DNA of 64,000 nucleotides from Lophium mytilinum (taxonomy: Eukaryota > Ascomycota > Dothideomycetes > Mytilinidiales > Mytilinidiaceae). The stretch spans positions 1-64,000 of the forward strand of contig MU004197.1 of the NCBI GenBank assembly GCA_010093605.1. The letters run 5' to 3'. A model generated the notes under the pieces. That model was not told the DNA's origin. It saw only the letters and a program-made list of their open reading frames with translations, and made no database searches. Below are positions 13,262 through 24,873 of this stretch, one piece after another (within the stretch, counting starts at the first letter, position 1; each line of letters starts with the position of its first letter). A program made the translations under genes and the position numbers.

Positions 13262-15373
13262 TACTAGAAGTAGATAGTAATAGCTAAAGATATACTAGCA
13301 TCTTTCTATAATATTTATAGTATAAATCTTTAAAATACTATAGTTTATACTACTAAGATATTCTCTTACTTATAATTTATAAAAGTTATAATAGACTATT
13401 ATTTAGCTAATATAGTCTTTTCTGCCTAGATGCGGGAGTCCCCCTATAAGCTTTTAGCATGTAGTTAGAATATCGCTAAAACTAGGATAAACTCTACGAT
13501 AGGGTTTAGTGGAACTAACGACTCTAAATATACTCTACCGTCGACAATTAAGTAGGTAGAGCTGGACGCCCAGTTGCATACTAACGCAACTGTGCTGAAC
13601 GATCTGCTAAGTGCTAAGAACTCTTATCAAGACATCCCTCATGACCAGGATCAGAATATCACCGCCGATGTTCTGCTAACAATGGTGATCGGTCTGACCC
13701 CACCCGTACGAGTCATCCTCGACGTGGGAGCGCAAGTGCTAGACCTTCAGAATCATGAAATTGCACAGTTGTGGCTGGACAAGACTACGAATGACGATGC
13801 CAAGGCCGTCATTTTCGTAACGAAGCAAGATTTAATAGCAGTTCTGGATCGTGCTGGCACCTTGGAGGCGTTCGCGGTCTCCCCGTGGCAGCGCCAGATG
13901 GATCAGTGCTTCGTCTATCTCGACTAAGCTCATATACGGGGTACGGATTTGAGGCTTCCAATCGACTACCGAGCGGCGGTGACTCTTAGCCCTCGTTTGA
14001 CTAAAGATCGTTTTGTGCAAGCGTGTATGCGGATGAGAGATCTTAGTAAAGGCCAGTCAGTGGTTGCTTGTGCTCCTAAAGACATCCAGAAGCAAATCAG
14101 AATCTCCTGCAACAAGGCCGTGGACGAAAAGATCACCATGCTCGATGCTATTGAGTGGTGTATCCGAAATACTTGGACTCAGATTCAAACAGAAGTGCCA
14201 GTCTGGGCCCAGCAGGATGAGCGTTACGAGCATCAACAACAGCAACTCAATACGGCGCTTGCAAGTAATCCCGATGCCTTGAGCGTTTCGGTGGTAGAGA
14301 GCCTGAAAGAAATAGAGTCTCAAACCTTAGACATGCGATATGGAATCACTTCTCCGAGTTTGCACCAGGCGTGGAGATTCGATCTCCCGAAAGACAACGT
14401 ACAGGAGCCCGTTCAAGCTTCAGGCAATCCTTTAGCCTCAACATCGAAGAGAGTCAAGATGTCCGTAAATACGGAAGCAATTATTTCAAGGTGCCAAGAT
14501 TTCAACATCAGCCCTTACGAAGGCCCTGCCCTACACGAGGAGCAAGAACGCGAGTTGTGTCCGGAAAACGAACGAGAGCAACAGGTGGAGCGGCCACGTC
14601 CGATGCAGGCCCTCTCGCATGTCACCCACGCCGCGATCAAGACATTCGCTCGGACCGGTCAGTGGGGCAACCTCAAGAACGAAGCCGTACTTCCTGCCTT
14701 CTGCTCGCTGAAAACCACAAGCGCTGGTAAACTTCTCCGACCGAACGAGTGGCCTGAGGATCTCTTGGTATCCAAGTCCTTCGCACAATCCGTGAAAGCA
14801 CCAAAGGGAGAGACGACAGACGCATACCTAAAACCAGTAAATTGGATACTTAGCCGACAAACGGACGACGGCACACCACTCGGACGATGGGAACTTGTGA
14901 TAATCAGCCCTGCGGAAGCCAACGAGCTGCTCCCGACAATCATGATGCACAAAATGGTCGCACTTCACCTCTACTCGCCACGCACTCGGCAGTCAATGCG
15001 GTCACTCGATGACCTATAGTTTTGTGTCATCCCGCGACTTGAAACCAGAGGTGTACCCAGCTTGCTGATTACGCAGCTGAACCTGTTCGCCGGGCAGCTC
15101 TACCAGAACCACGATGAAGCGAACAAGACACTGTGCGAGTTCTTGGGTCTTTGGCATGTGCATCTGCTCGCACAGAGTGACGGTTTTATGAAGAAGGATG
15201 ACAGGCATTATGCTGGTCTTCACGACAGAAGCTGTCCCTTCACTGTCTCGCCTATGAACTTCGTGAAAGAGTGGCTAGGTATTCGGAGGAGAGGCCAGAG
15301 CTTCGAGAGGACGCACATGGGTGCACTGGTTGTAGTGGGAAGGGCGCTGACCGGGAAGGACTTTGAGTCTTAG
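13262..15373 (+). pseudogene. Pseudogene: C-terminal part of a giant DUF3638/DUF3645-type protein
   Basis: One plus-strand frame carries family hallmarks: GFSGTND (about 13493-13513), VRVILDVGAQ (near 13710), QCFVYLD then AHIRGTDLRLP (13903-13954), and LTKDRFVQACMRMR (about 13996-14037). The family consists of fungal proteins of roughly 3,000 residues often annotated as ubiquitinyl hydrolase. Here only the C-terminal end survives. In-frame stops interrupt it at 13466, 13553, 13925 (where the family has Glu in the DEAH-like VYLDEAH motif) and 15017. After the last one the frame continues to 15373 with family-like sequence (LLITQLNLFAGQLY). Upstream of about 13430 the same frame can be followed into RIP-mutated DNA to about 13262 (AKDIL near 13280, VIIDYYLANIVF at about 13385-13420). 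The N-terminal two thirds or more is missing or unreadable. Confidence 0.85.
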
Positions 15374-15517
15374 AGAAAGGCAAAGTAATGAGGGGTTCGG
15401 AAGCTTTAGGATGAACCTATGGTCTTAGATGTAGATCAATAGAATCAAGTCCAACTTTGGCAGAGAGTTGCATAACAGCGTTGCGTGATGTTCTCTAACA
15501 GTACCGGACCATAACTT

Positions 15518-15817
15518 TAGGCACACAGATATGTCACTGCTCCGCTTCAATGTTGCTCACTCGACACCACTGTAGGGGGGAGCCTGCCAGCTGAGTAGCC
15601 AATCAGTCAAAAGGAAGTCTAGTGTATAAGGCTTGAAACTCGGTATCGCCTTTGGATCTCCATAAGTCTAGGCACACGATTCCTTAGCTTCTTAGCGCCA
15701 ATATTGCCCACTCAACACCACTGTAGGGAGTACCCTAGTAACTAATCAGCCATCTAGTCATTAGGCAGTCTGATATATAGTGCTAAAAATTAGGAGTCGC
15801 CTTCGAATCTCCGAAAT
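15518..15817. repeat. Diverged tandem repeat, two units of about 150 bp
   Basis: Unit 1 (15518-15667) and unit 2 (15669-15817) both begin TAGGCACAC and share CACTC(G/A)ACACCACTGTAGG and ATCTCC(A/G)(T/A)AA, in the same order and orientation with a step of 151 bp. The middles have diverged. The repeat lies in the gap between the DUF3638 relic and the first WAxWA gene. The remaining intergenic bases 15374-15929 hold nothing else I can recognise. Confidence 0.7.
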
Positions 15818-15929
15818 CCCATGGAGGTACCCCAAGTAGTGTCGAACCAATGTGCCCAAACTCACCTAACGAACCCCTTTCAAATCCCATAACCCCCGAA
15901 AAACACCTCTAAACCAGCCCCCTTCCCCA

Positions 15930-16863
15930 TCACCCCCGCCCTACAAGCACCTCCCGCAAAACCTCCCCCCACGCCCCCTCCCCCTCCCTCACCAGCCCCG
16001 CCTCCGCCGCCTTAACCGCCCACATCGCCCACTCAATCCGCCCATCCACCACCCGCACATCCCGCCCCTTAACCCTAACATCCACCTCCCTCGTACTCTG
16101 CAACGATATCACAAGATCTCTTGCAATCTCCGCCAGCGACCGCCCCCATGGCCTCCACTCCCGCACCGCCACTGCCTCCAGCGCAACCAACCGGTCCAGA
16201 CACGAAAACACGTTCTCGTGATAAGGCGTACGTGGCGCCTCCCCGAAGACGCGGGTCGCTACCTCCGTCGTGTAGTGCCGATGGCACGATTCGTTGGAAG
16301 GCCGGGAGACGGTGGTAGGTCGGTTGTTTACGGGGGCGGTCACCTGTAGCGCGCCGTTGGGGTGGGTTCGGCGAATGATTAGGGTGCGAGCCTTGTTTGT
16401 GGGAGAAGCGGGGAGGTCTGGCATCGAGCATTGGATGCTCTGCATGAAGCTCGCGGGTTCCGCGTCGTTGATGTGGAGCGTGGCGATGTCGGGCATCGGG
16501 GCCGAGACGTCGCTCATGAAGCTGATGGGGTCGGGGTCGTCGGAGGCGGGGATGAAGCGGCGCGGCGTTTTGGCTGTTTGGGGCGGGTTTTGCGTAGAGG
16601 TGCTGTGAGTGGAGGGGGCTGCGTTGGCGTCAGGCTTGGTTGCTGTTTCGGCCTGGGGGGTAGGCTGTAAGAGATGGTCAGCAAGTGACGAGTATGTGGG
16701 ATTTGGGTAGACCTACGGCTGCGTTTGCATCGTTGTCGTTAGGCACGTCTGTATCCCTAGGCAGATTCTGGAAAGGATTGGTGGGAGTAGGATGGGCTTG
16801 ATCTCCTCTGGCGGGCTGACGGGTTCCCTTCTTTGTCTGCTTCGTCTTCTTCGCACGTGCCAT
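15930..16863 (-). CDS. WAxWA-family protein, copy 1 (unknown function)
   Basis: Two exons: 16717-16863 (49 codons, ATG at 16863) and 15930-16664, separated by a 52-bp phase-0 intron (donor GTAGGT, acceptor TTACAG); predicted 293 aa. Exon 1 is Lys/Arg-rich (MARAKKTKQTKKG), possibly a nuclear or nucleic-acid-binding tail. Exon 2 is disordered, then has APMPDIATL, a His/Cys spot (ESCHRHYTT), and a C-terminal helical part with VDGRIEWAMWAVKAAEAGL. This end matches loci at 21.8, 24.4 and 25.2 kb, which defines a local family. I recognise no known domain. The C-terminal exon is very GC-rich, so antisense frames are open there, but the splice structure and paralogy support this strand. Confidence 0.75.
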
Positions 16864-17677
16864 TTTGGGGTGTGACTTGAGCGTAAACCAAGACAACAAG
16901 TGCTACAAAAAAATAATTGACTATTTGCGTAGTGTGGCTGTATTGGGGTAGAGATGTTCAAAACTGCGGACCAGCGACAGGGCGACGGGTGTTTTATAGA
17001 TCAAACAATCACTACGGGAAGTGAATGACAAATGCCTTTCTTCACGCTGAGATAACATACCACTCAGTGAACGTATTTTGTTACGTGTATTATACGTGCT
17101 TCTCGCTTGTCTTGTATATCGTACGAAGAGTTCAAAAGACTGATCTGGTGGGACTACGGCATGTTAAGTATTGCACGACGGCTACTCAAGTATCCCTCGG
17201 GAACTTTGGGAATCTGGTCTCATTTGTTTGTTTATATTGGCCATTGGGCAGAAATTGGTAAAAATGGCATCTGGTATAGTCAGCCAAGCTCTCTGTAGTC
17301 GGGGGTAGATAGAGTTTGCAGTCTAGTCAGCTAATAGAAGTCAAAAGATAAGATGTTCAAGGCTCACTTTCTAAGTATCATCAATCGCAACACAAAAACA
17401 TCTCGGTTGACTTTTACTGAGAGTCTTTATAAAGGTCCCACATCATCCTGGGATTCGATATTGACATCCAAGAAAATAAAGCACGTCCCAAATTAGCGGA
17501 CTCTGAAGGACACAAAGCGTGAGAAAAGATGCAAGATCGCATGGGTTATGTTTTCGAACAAGATATTGCGATTGGATATGTTGATATTTCCATTAGCGAC
17601 AGAAACCACCATGGACTGTGTCGGCGCCAAAGTTGTTATGACTCTTATGAGCCGTAGTAGAATGGGCCCATGTTTAT
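16864..17677. other. Intergenic, no gene seen
   Basis: Upstream of WAxWA copy 1 and downstream of the MFS gene, which end and start facing away on the minus strand. Short open frames here (60-78 codons) lack paralogues, splice logic or codon bias. No repeat or RNA gene recognised. Confidence 0.5.
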
Positions 17678-19446
17678 CTAAACGCGCTCGATATGCTCGG
17701 CGTTCCTACCTGCAGGCCCAGAAACACTCTTCCTCTTGACCCGACTCTTCTCTCTCGTCTGATCAATACTCTGCGCAAACTTCGACTTAGCCCTAATCCC
17801 CGGACCCTTTCGATAGAAGACGTAGATCGGGATTGTAACCACCACAGAGATACACGCAAGAATAGTACTCGCATATTCAAGCGGTCTACCCGGTATGTAC
17901 GTGTACATGGGCGTGCTGTACAGCGCAGCAATACCAGCCAGAAAATCTCTCGCCAGATCATTACCTCCCGTAGCACTGGCAGCATACGGTCCGTAAGCGG
18001 CAGTCATGTAGTCGATACTACTCTGGTAGATCGCGTAGTTTGCGATACCGACCATGCATGAGAAGATCATGGTGGCAATCCAGGGGATGCCGTAGGAAGG
18101 CCCGAGCGAGGTCCATGCGAAGCCGAAAAGGCCGATTGCTTCAAAAGGGGCGAGGAATAGGAGCCACCACAGGCGCACTTCGGGTTTGAGGCGGTCGGGG
18201 TCGCGGCGGCGGATCTTGCGGAAGTGGTGGATGGAGGGCAGGTAAGATAAGTAGGCTAGAATATAACCAACAAGAAGACTATAGGAGTAGTCTTAATTAG
18301 CGAATGCAGGTTGAGGGTAGAATATTATGGGTGGAGTGGCTTACGGGATGAAGGCCAGGCTTACGCCGACTGTGCCAAAGCCCCATTGCTTGTATACTGG
18401 CGTGAAAGACTGGAGGAACGTGAAAATAAGCGCGTCGCTGAAGCCACTGAGTAATGATAGCCAGAGCACAATCGGCTCGGTGAAGAACATATCTATATAC
18501 ATCAATACATTGCTCAGAAAGTTGACCTTGCGAGAGAGGCTTACAGAAAGGGCGATAGAAGATAGTCCAGAACTCCTTCGGCGATAGCTTCCTTCCGCGG
18601 ATTTCATTAGGCCCATAGATGTTAGGATCTTCTCCGGTCTTGCGCCTCCGCTTGGCTTCGCGATCAAGCAGGATCGTCGCGCGGGTTTCGGGATTCAGTG
18701 CGAGATGAACAAGTTGCACTCCTCCCCCGACTAGAAGCTGTGTCCAAAAGATCCATGGGAGGGATTTGTATTCTTGAACGAAGCCGCCAATGATAGCACC
18801 GACGACGGAGCCACCAACCGAAGAGAGTACGAGGAAGGCGACGGCGTATTCTTGATCATCGGGCTCCCACATGTCCGCAAGGACTCCAAGGGTCACGGAT
18901 CCACCGGCTGTAGAGAGGCCGCCGAGGAAGCGACAAATGACATACGTGCCGTAGTGCTTCGATAGTGCGCAGGCTAATCATACGTGACATCAGTAACCGA
19001 GACAGAGAAAAGCGCTTGAATGGGGGGGAGTTCTTACGGATCTGCCAGATGTTGACGAGAAACAAGCTGAGCTGCTGGATTGGCCAGCGCCCATATTCTT
19101 CGCTCCACGGAGCCCAAAGCTCACATCCGAACGCATAGGCTACCAGGAAGGTCATTTGCGGGATTCGTGCGACCTGCTTGGTGACGCCAAAGTTCTCAGA
19201 AATTCCATCGACAGCATTGGCATACATGCTGGCATTGAGGTTCATGGAGATCTGGATTAGGAAGACGACGCAAAGAATCTGCCACTTTCGCCACGTTGGG
19301 AAGCTGTATCCAAGCTTGTCCCAGGCATCTGAGTCCTGGAGCTCGACCCGGTCATCCTTGACGATGCGGTCTGCTTCTTTCTCCTGAGCAGCCTCGCCTT
19401 CAACGTACTTGTGCTCGCTATCAGTTTCGGGGACGTTGGTAGCCAT
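17678..19446 (-). CDS. MFS transporter, DHA1-like multidrug/polyamine subgroup
   Basis: Four exons: 19038-19446, 18545-18973, 18345-18492 and 17678-18278, with introns of 64, 52 and 66 bp (donors GTAAGA, GTAAGC, GTAAGC). All phases agree and give 528 aa, normal for a 12-TM transporter. The N-terminus is acidic and cytosolic. The loop after TM2 carries the motif-A-like WAPWSEEYGRWP, followed after splicing by NIWQIPCALSKHYGT and GGLSTAGGSVTLGVLADMWEP, typical of fungal DHA1 drug/H+ antiporters. The middle loop is basic (EAKRRRKTGEDPN). Later helices include SLLSGFSDALIFTFLQSF and ASTILACISVVVTIPIYVF. It should export small organic compounds at the plasma membrane or vacuole; the substrate cannot be told. 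It is divergently transcribed from RAD14 with about 800 bp between them. Confidence 0.93.
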
Positions 19447-20254
19447 CTTGGATTGGAATCAACGAGACTTCGAGAAGATTATGGAGAGAAATAGATGTAG
19501 ATCAGAGATATATTGCCTAGACTGACGGATGTACAGTGCGTACACCCTATGCACAGACGATAAACGACGAGAAAGCGAAGAAGGATTTGGGAACGGGCTA
19601 CAAATAAGCATTGCGTGGTACCGCATCCCACCATCATGAATATGGAGACGACGTCAATGGCGTGGCGGTGGTTTGTCCCGCCGCCTTACAGACCTCGTGC
19701 TTTGTCTCGGCCGCGATCAGACAGCGCCGATCGCTCGCGGTTAGCCATTCGGCGGGCAGCTTCTAAGACTTGCCAACAAAGCCAAGACGACGCGGGGCTG
19801 ATTTGGGGCTGACTTCGAATGCGGAGAGAGGCGTATTCCCCTCACGAGGTGCTGATGCTAAGCGAATCCTCTTGGCCGTGCGTCATGGTTATCGTTACGT
19901 CTTGTACGAGCACATAACGCCATCTTGATGGGCCTTTAGGCAGATATGGGGGGATTTGACGACGATTCTGCGTTGAATCTGCTTTTGGGTGAATGTTGTA
20001 AGGGTGAGGGAGGTCTGGGTAAGGTTCCGTCCGACGTCGTGGCAGACCCACTTGGCGCTGCGATCCCCCAGCAATTTTCAGTGGGGCCTGATCTTTTGCA
20101 CGTGAGACCGCGATGACGACGTCCCCTCCATCCAAACTTCAACACCAAACCATCAACGCGTAACGCCTCCATCTAACCTCGACATACCTCGTCGTCTAAT
20201 AGTCTCGACTTAATCCTTCGCTCCTTACCTCCCTGCTCAACGCGCGCATCTGCC
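19447..20254. promoter_or_regulatory. Divergent promoter region between the MFS gene and RAD14
   Basis: 808 bp without a supportable gene between two divergent start codons, so both promoters must lie here. Several ACGTC/GACGT cores are present (for example around 19650, 19900, 20030 and 20120), but I do not claim specific sites. Confidence 0.5.
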
Positions 20255-21452
20255 ATGGCCGACCGGCCTTCAACGCCACCTCGAGGTGGCGCTCGCCCGC
20301 AGCCACCCATGACACCTGAACAAGTGCGGCGGATGGTACGCAATCTACTCTATAGCCCTATATGCTCTTATGCGGAGACATGTATCTAACAGCTCCCAGG
20401 AAGAAGCGCGTCTGAAAGCCAAAGCCCTCCGCGCCGCCGCCGATGCCGCGAAACCTCCGCCAGCTCCCAGCAGAACCACCCCCGCAAGCCTCAAGCGCGC
20501 CCACTCCTCCATATCCTCCTCTACCGCTCCTCCGACCCTTCGCGATGCCTCCAAGATTACACAACCTACCGATCCCACTCTCCAGCCGGCGAAGAAATTT
20601 GCCCGCGATAACTACGTCGAATATGACTTTAGCAAGATGACGGACACCAAAGGCGGGTTTCTCTCAAAGGAGGATGATCCACATAATCGTGCGATGAGAT
20701 CAGGGAGGCGAGAAGAGGAGAAAGAGGAGAAACCGGCGCATATGACCCTCGCGGAGTGGGAGCGACACCAAACAATCAAGAAGCTGCGGGCGGCGCGACA
20801 AGGGCCGTTTGAGCCCGGCATCAGCGAGCTGGATCGCAACAACGGCGCCAAAAACGGGAAGGGCCAATGCAGAGAATGCGGGAGTCTGGAGATAGATTGG
20901 AAGTGGGAGGAAATTTTCGGCGTCAGCGTTTGCGCGCGGTGCAAAGAGACGATACCGGAGAAGTACAGCCTGCTCACGAAGACGGAGGCGAGGGAGGATT
21001 ATCTGTTGACGGATCCCGAGCTCAAAGACGAAGATCTCCTCCCGCATCTTTCCCGGCCGAATCCGCATAAATCGTCATTTCACGACATGCAGCTCTTCCT
21101 GCGGTTTCAGGTCGAGGACTATGCTTTTAGTCCAAGGAAGTGGGGCTCGCCTGAGAATCTCGATGCGGAGTTTGAGAAACGCCAGACCGTATCTAAGTCC
21201 CGCAAGGAGAAGAAGTTCAACTCAAAGCTGGCCGATCTGAAGAAGCGCACAAGGGTGGAGGCTTACAAGCGGAGTAGACTTGCGGCAGTGGCAGGCGAGG
21301 GTGGGCGCGAAGCACAGTTCGGTGACAAAGTAACGAGGTATGGCGAGCGGCATGAGCACGAATGGGGTAGAGCGGTGCTTGATCCGGAGAGTGGAATGAG
21401 TAAGAAAACGTGTGTGGAATGCGGGATGGAGATTGAAGAGTTGGAATTTTGA
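20255..21452 (+). CDS. RAD14: DNA repair protein Rad14/XPA
   Basis: Two exons, 20255-20335 and 20400-21452, with a 64-bp phase-0 intron (GTACGC, CTAAC branch, CCAG); predicted 377 aa. Exon 1 supplies MADRPSTPPRGG and TPEQVRRM, which continues in exon 2 as EEARLKAKALR. A zinc finger follows with the XPA spacing C-X2-C-X17-C-X2-C (CRECG ... VCARC). After it come the conserved TKTEAREDYLLTDPEL and the DNA-binding core with HDMQLFLRFQVEDYAF and a basic helix (KKRTRVEAYKR). XPA/Rad14 verifies damage and scaffolds nucleotide excision repair in the nucleus. Length and architecture are normal for a fungal orthologue. The C-terminal end carries a second Cys pair (KKTCVECG). This is the clearest core gene in the accessory region. 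Confidence 0.95.
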
Positions 21453-21798
21453 TTAATATAAGAAGTCCCATTCCCGGTACTTGATTCGCACTCTGCAGCT
21501 TGCTACCTTGTTTCCTGAAACCAGTGTACACGTGTAACCACCTCTAACAGCGTCGTCAGAGCAGCAATCGCAATTTCAATCCCGTGCAATTCAGCTTCAA
21601 GATAATCCGACCCTCGGTAGCTATCCGGTTCTCAACGTTGAATCAGCCCTGTTCGAACAAGAAGAAGTACACGTCAATGTCGTAAGTTCCCATTCCGTGA
21701 GAAAATCAATCCCCCACCCGTTCATCCTTTACCAATACCACATCCAAGCTACCACACTCCCCAGCTGTCAAAACCCCCCGCACACATACTCCCAAAGC
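21453..21798. other. Intergenic between convergent genes
   Basis: 346 bp between the stop of RAD14 and the stop of WAxWA copy 2, so a shared 3' region. Nothing else recognised. Confidence 0.5.
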
Positions 21799-22614
21799 TC
21801 AAAAAACCCCACCTTCCCTCCTTCTCCCCTCCACCTGCCTCACCACCCCCCCACACTCCACGGACCACGCATGAAATAGCCCCTCATGCACCGCCCTCAC
21901 CGCCCACTTCGCCCACGCAATCCGCCCATCTACCTCCGCGGGCTCCATCCCCTGCCGCTCGATCTCGATCGTCCGGTCGTTTTCTAGCGCGATGACCATG
22001 TCGATCGCGATGTCTACTAAGAAGCGTTTGACGGGTTCCTGAGCCTCACGGGCGAGGACGCGGTCGAGGTTTGAGAAGATCTCTTTGGCGAGGGCGGGGT
22101 TGGAGGGGGCGTGGCGGAAGATGGCGGCGGTGGTGGAGGGGGGGCAGTGGTGCGGGCAAGGGGGCGGAGGTATGATGGTGGAGACAGGGGGTCTTGGAGG
22201 CGGGTTCATACCAGCGAGGCCTCTGGGTGTGGACTCGGCTCCAGGAACACGCTCTTCGTGGCCAGGTGACTGGGTTGACTGCAAGTCGAGTTTCGAGATA
22301 TCGGGCATTGGGACCGATATGTCTTCCATGTAGGGGTGTGGTGGGGCGCGCTGTGCGGGTGGAACGATATTGTTTTCATTGTCCGAAGCTTCATCCTAGG
22401 GTATATGTGAGCAGGTTGGCCTTGATGCGATTTTGATTGTCAGAATGCTTACAAGGGCAGACCGAGACTGCTGGCGTGTTGTAGGGACGCGGTAGCCCGG
22501 GAATGGAGCAGCGTTGCTACTGCTCGGTACACGTGGAGGTGCTTTCCGTGCCTGTTTCGGCTTGTTCTTGGCTGTCTTTCTGGCTGCGCTGCGCTGAGGG
22601 GTCTTTGCAGGCAT
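21799..22614 (-). CDS. WAxWA-family protein, copy 2 (unknown function)
   Basis: Two exons: 22453-22614 (54 codons, ATG at 22614) and 21799-22395, with a 57-bp phase-0 intron (GTAAGC, CTCAC, CCCTAG); predicted 252 aa. Exon structure matches copy 1: a basic first exon (MPAKTPQRSAARKTAKNK), an intron, a disordered part, then EDISVPMPDISKL, parallel to copy 1's SDVSAPMPDIATL. The Cys/His spot is PPPCPHHCPPSTT. The C-terminal helix is VDGRIAWAKWAVRAVHEGLFH. Function unknown. It is convergent with RAD14. Confidence 0.78.
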
Positions 22615-23461
22615 GTTGTGATGATACAAAGAGGGGCTGGGGTGTAGGAAGGGGTTCTTAGGTGAAGAAGTTGTGTGTGGTAGGAATATGACCGGATTTT
22701 TTGTACGTTGTTTGTTGGAGAGTATGAGGGAGAAACAGGCACTGCAGGTGAATAGCTTGCTGTCTCGAAAGCCGAGTCGTCGAGTTCTGGATTTCCTAGT
22801 TCCCTTCACCTTTTCATAGATAGGGAAACAACAGCAACTTCTACGAATGCCGGAGCAACCTAATAGAAAGGGGTAGCTACGCGTAAAATAGCTTAGCGTA
22901 GATTAGAAGAACCCCATAGATTAACTGCCCGAAAATAGGTATCAATGCCTCCAAACTCTGCATATGCTCGATCCTATACCTAGCTCTCGTTTAAGCATCT
23001 ACCTAGAAATCTAAGAGTCACCATCCTTGTGTACGTGAGAAAAAGAAGAGTAACGGAACGCTCGGTAGATACTCAAGACGGAAGCTGATGCCGCATATAC
23101 GTACTTATACGTAGAAAGTAATATAGATCTACACGAATTGGAGCAGTAGATGCGGAGGTGTACGTTGAGCCTATATCTCTATATGAGGATGTACCGGTCA
23201 AAACTTCCTCCAAGTCGTAGCCCGCAGTGACCACTTGATTTTTTACAAGCCTGATGTCTAGAACACTTCACGGCAAGCAGTTGATTGAGCGGGCAAGTTA
23301 TACATCAAGCGGTCTACGCCCGTAATGATCAATTGCTTCGAACTATACCCTAAGAAGAGCAAATCAAATCCGTAGCTTGATTGCTCGCTCGTCGGAGTAT
23401 CCAGATCGCGCTGTTTGTGAAACGAGTTGGACGCGCGTGTCAGAAGCTCACTTCTTCGAGT
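22615..23461. other. Intergenic, partly AT-rich
   Basis: Upstream of WAxWA copy 2 and left of the MITE. The base composition drifts toward AT with TA-rich stretches (about 22860-23160), suggesting mild RIP or old repeat DNA. Two short frames cross it, neither supported. Confidence 0.45.
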
Positions 23462-23469
23462 ATCTATAA

Positions 23470-24120
23470 GGGGAGGGATAAGCGCACGCCCCCTAATTCC
23501 TCCACGCACGCCCCTTGATTCCTCCACGCACACCCCCCTATCGTCTAATCTTCTAATTGGCTCGGAGGGCTCGGATCACTGCTCCGGCGTACTAAGGCCG
23601 TACGTGAGGCCGTACTTATGGCAAGGCTGTGCAGCATACCCGTTTTACCATGCATACTTCTAGTTTCCTGTGTATAGAGGCTATGCCTATGCGCCTAGGA
23701 GCATGCTAAAACAGTTAAAACCTCACCTTATTACGGCACCTCCGCATTAAACCTAGCACCCGTACATCGCCGCCGCGCCTACCTGGCTATCCTAATTAAT
23801 AACCCCCTCTATTTCTATTTAATACGATGCTATCTGACGTATAAGCTCCTTAACGGTAAGCCGCGCCGGCACTACCTGAGGCTGAGGCTGAGGCTCAGCG
23901 TATTATGGAGGTGTAGGATGAGGATGTGGTATTGTTGGTGGCCACAGCGTGCTTAGAGAAAGCAGTTGGAATTAGTAAGCGAGTTGAGCGTGAGAATAGA
24001 GCTCCGGGCGAAGTTCCGGCCCGTTCTGGCCAATTAGAAGATCAGACGATAGGGGGGTGTACGTGGAGGAATCAGGGGGCGTGCGTGGAGGAATTAGGGG
24101 GCGTGCGCTTATCCCTCCCC
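23470..24120. mobile_element. 651-bp MITE with 92-bp inverted repeats and 8-bp target duplication
   Basis: The ends are inverted copies: left arm 23470-23561, right arm 24029-24120, differing at about three positions over 92 bp. The outermost bases are GGGGAGGGATAAGCGCAC. The element is flanked by perfect 8-bp direct repeats ATCTATAA (23462-23469 and 24121-24128), which fits hAT-type insertion. Inside each arm a motif like CACGC(A)CCCC(T)NATTCCTC is repeated. The 467-bp interior contains no intact gene; it has a GCTGAG triplication near 23885-23895 and a short open frame. The arms are unusually long for a hAT MITE, so the superfamily call rests mainly on the 8-bp duplication. Confidence 0.88.
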
Positions 24121-24128
24121 ATCTATAA

Positions 24129-24433
24129 TGGAGACAGTTGCCGTCCTATTCCACTTAAATTCGCAAGAAATGGCACCACTAAGAAGACCTTAAAAGCGTG
24201 GAGGGATGGTCGGTTGTAGAGCGGGAGAATATAAGTAAATCCTATTTACTATGGATATCATTTTACACTCTCATCTATTGCTTCATAGGTCACGACTCAG
24301 GATTTTGCATGTCTACACGTCTCAATACCACGCAATATGTTTTTGAGCGAGATGGTTCAAAATTGAATGAGGCTATTGACGTCCTGCAACAGACCTTCTC
24401 TAATGTGACACTCCTGTGGTGCCATCTACTTGT
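24129..24433. other. Intergenic between the MITE and WAxWA copy 4
   Basis: About 305 bp with nothing recognisable beyond the 8-bp target duplication at its left edge. Confidence 0.4.
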
Positions 24434-24873
24434 TTATGTTCTAACGACAACCCTCTCCATAAATAGTTCCAACTGTTCTGCGATGGATCCACACGCTTCA
24501 GTTGGTTCATGAAATAACCTCAGCTGAGCCGCTGACGCAAACCATTTAGCACAGTCAACGCGCCACTGAACAACTATCGCATCTTCTCCCCTGCTATGGA
24601 TAGCCATGGGTTTGTCCCATTCGAGATGATCGCTCAACGCTTCCGCGATAAGACGCACAGATCGGGGGTCGCGCTGTGTTTCGCCGCTGTTTCCACCTCT
24701 TTCTCCCATAAGCGCCTAAGTCGCTCCATCACATCCATCCAATTCTCCTTGGCTTCGTCTAGTCGTGGACGGTCAGGCATCATCTGGATAAGAAATCTTG
24801 TCTTCTCAGTGGTGCAGTGGTTGGAGCATGGGTTCAGGCTCATTGAGCTGCGGATAGGTTGCGTGGAAGACAT
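24434..24873 (-). pseudogene. WAxWA-family copy 4, frameshifted
   Basis: The first part starts at ATG 24873 (MSSTQPIRSS) with the Cys/His spot NPCSNHCTTEKTR. The second part, in another frame, carries GLIAEAL-like RLIAEALSDHLEWDKP, then VQWRVDCAKWFASAAQLRLFHEP, and ends at 24434. Alignment with copy 3 places a one-base deletion in the stretch coding EVETAxK...RDPRS (about 24670-24700). It is 330 bp from copy 3 on the same strand, so these two are a tandem pair. The second WAxWA tryptophan position is kept, but the first Trp-Ala has become Cys-Ala. It is broken unless the deletion is a sequence error. Confidence 0.75.
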
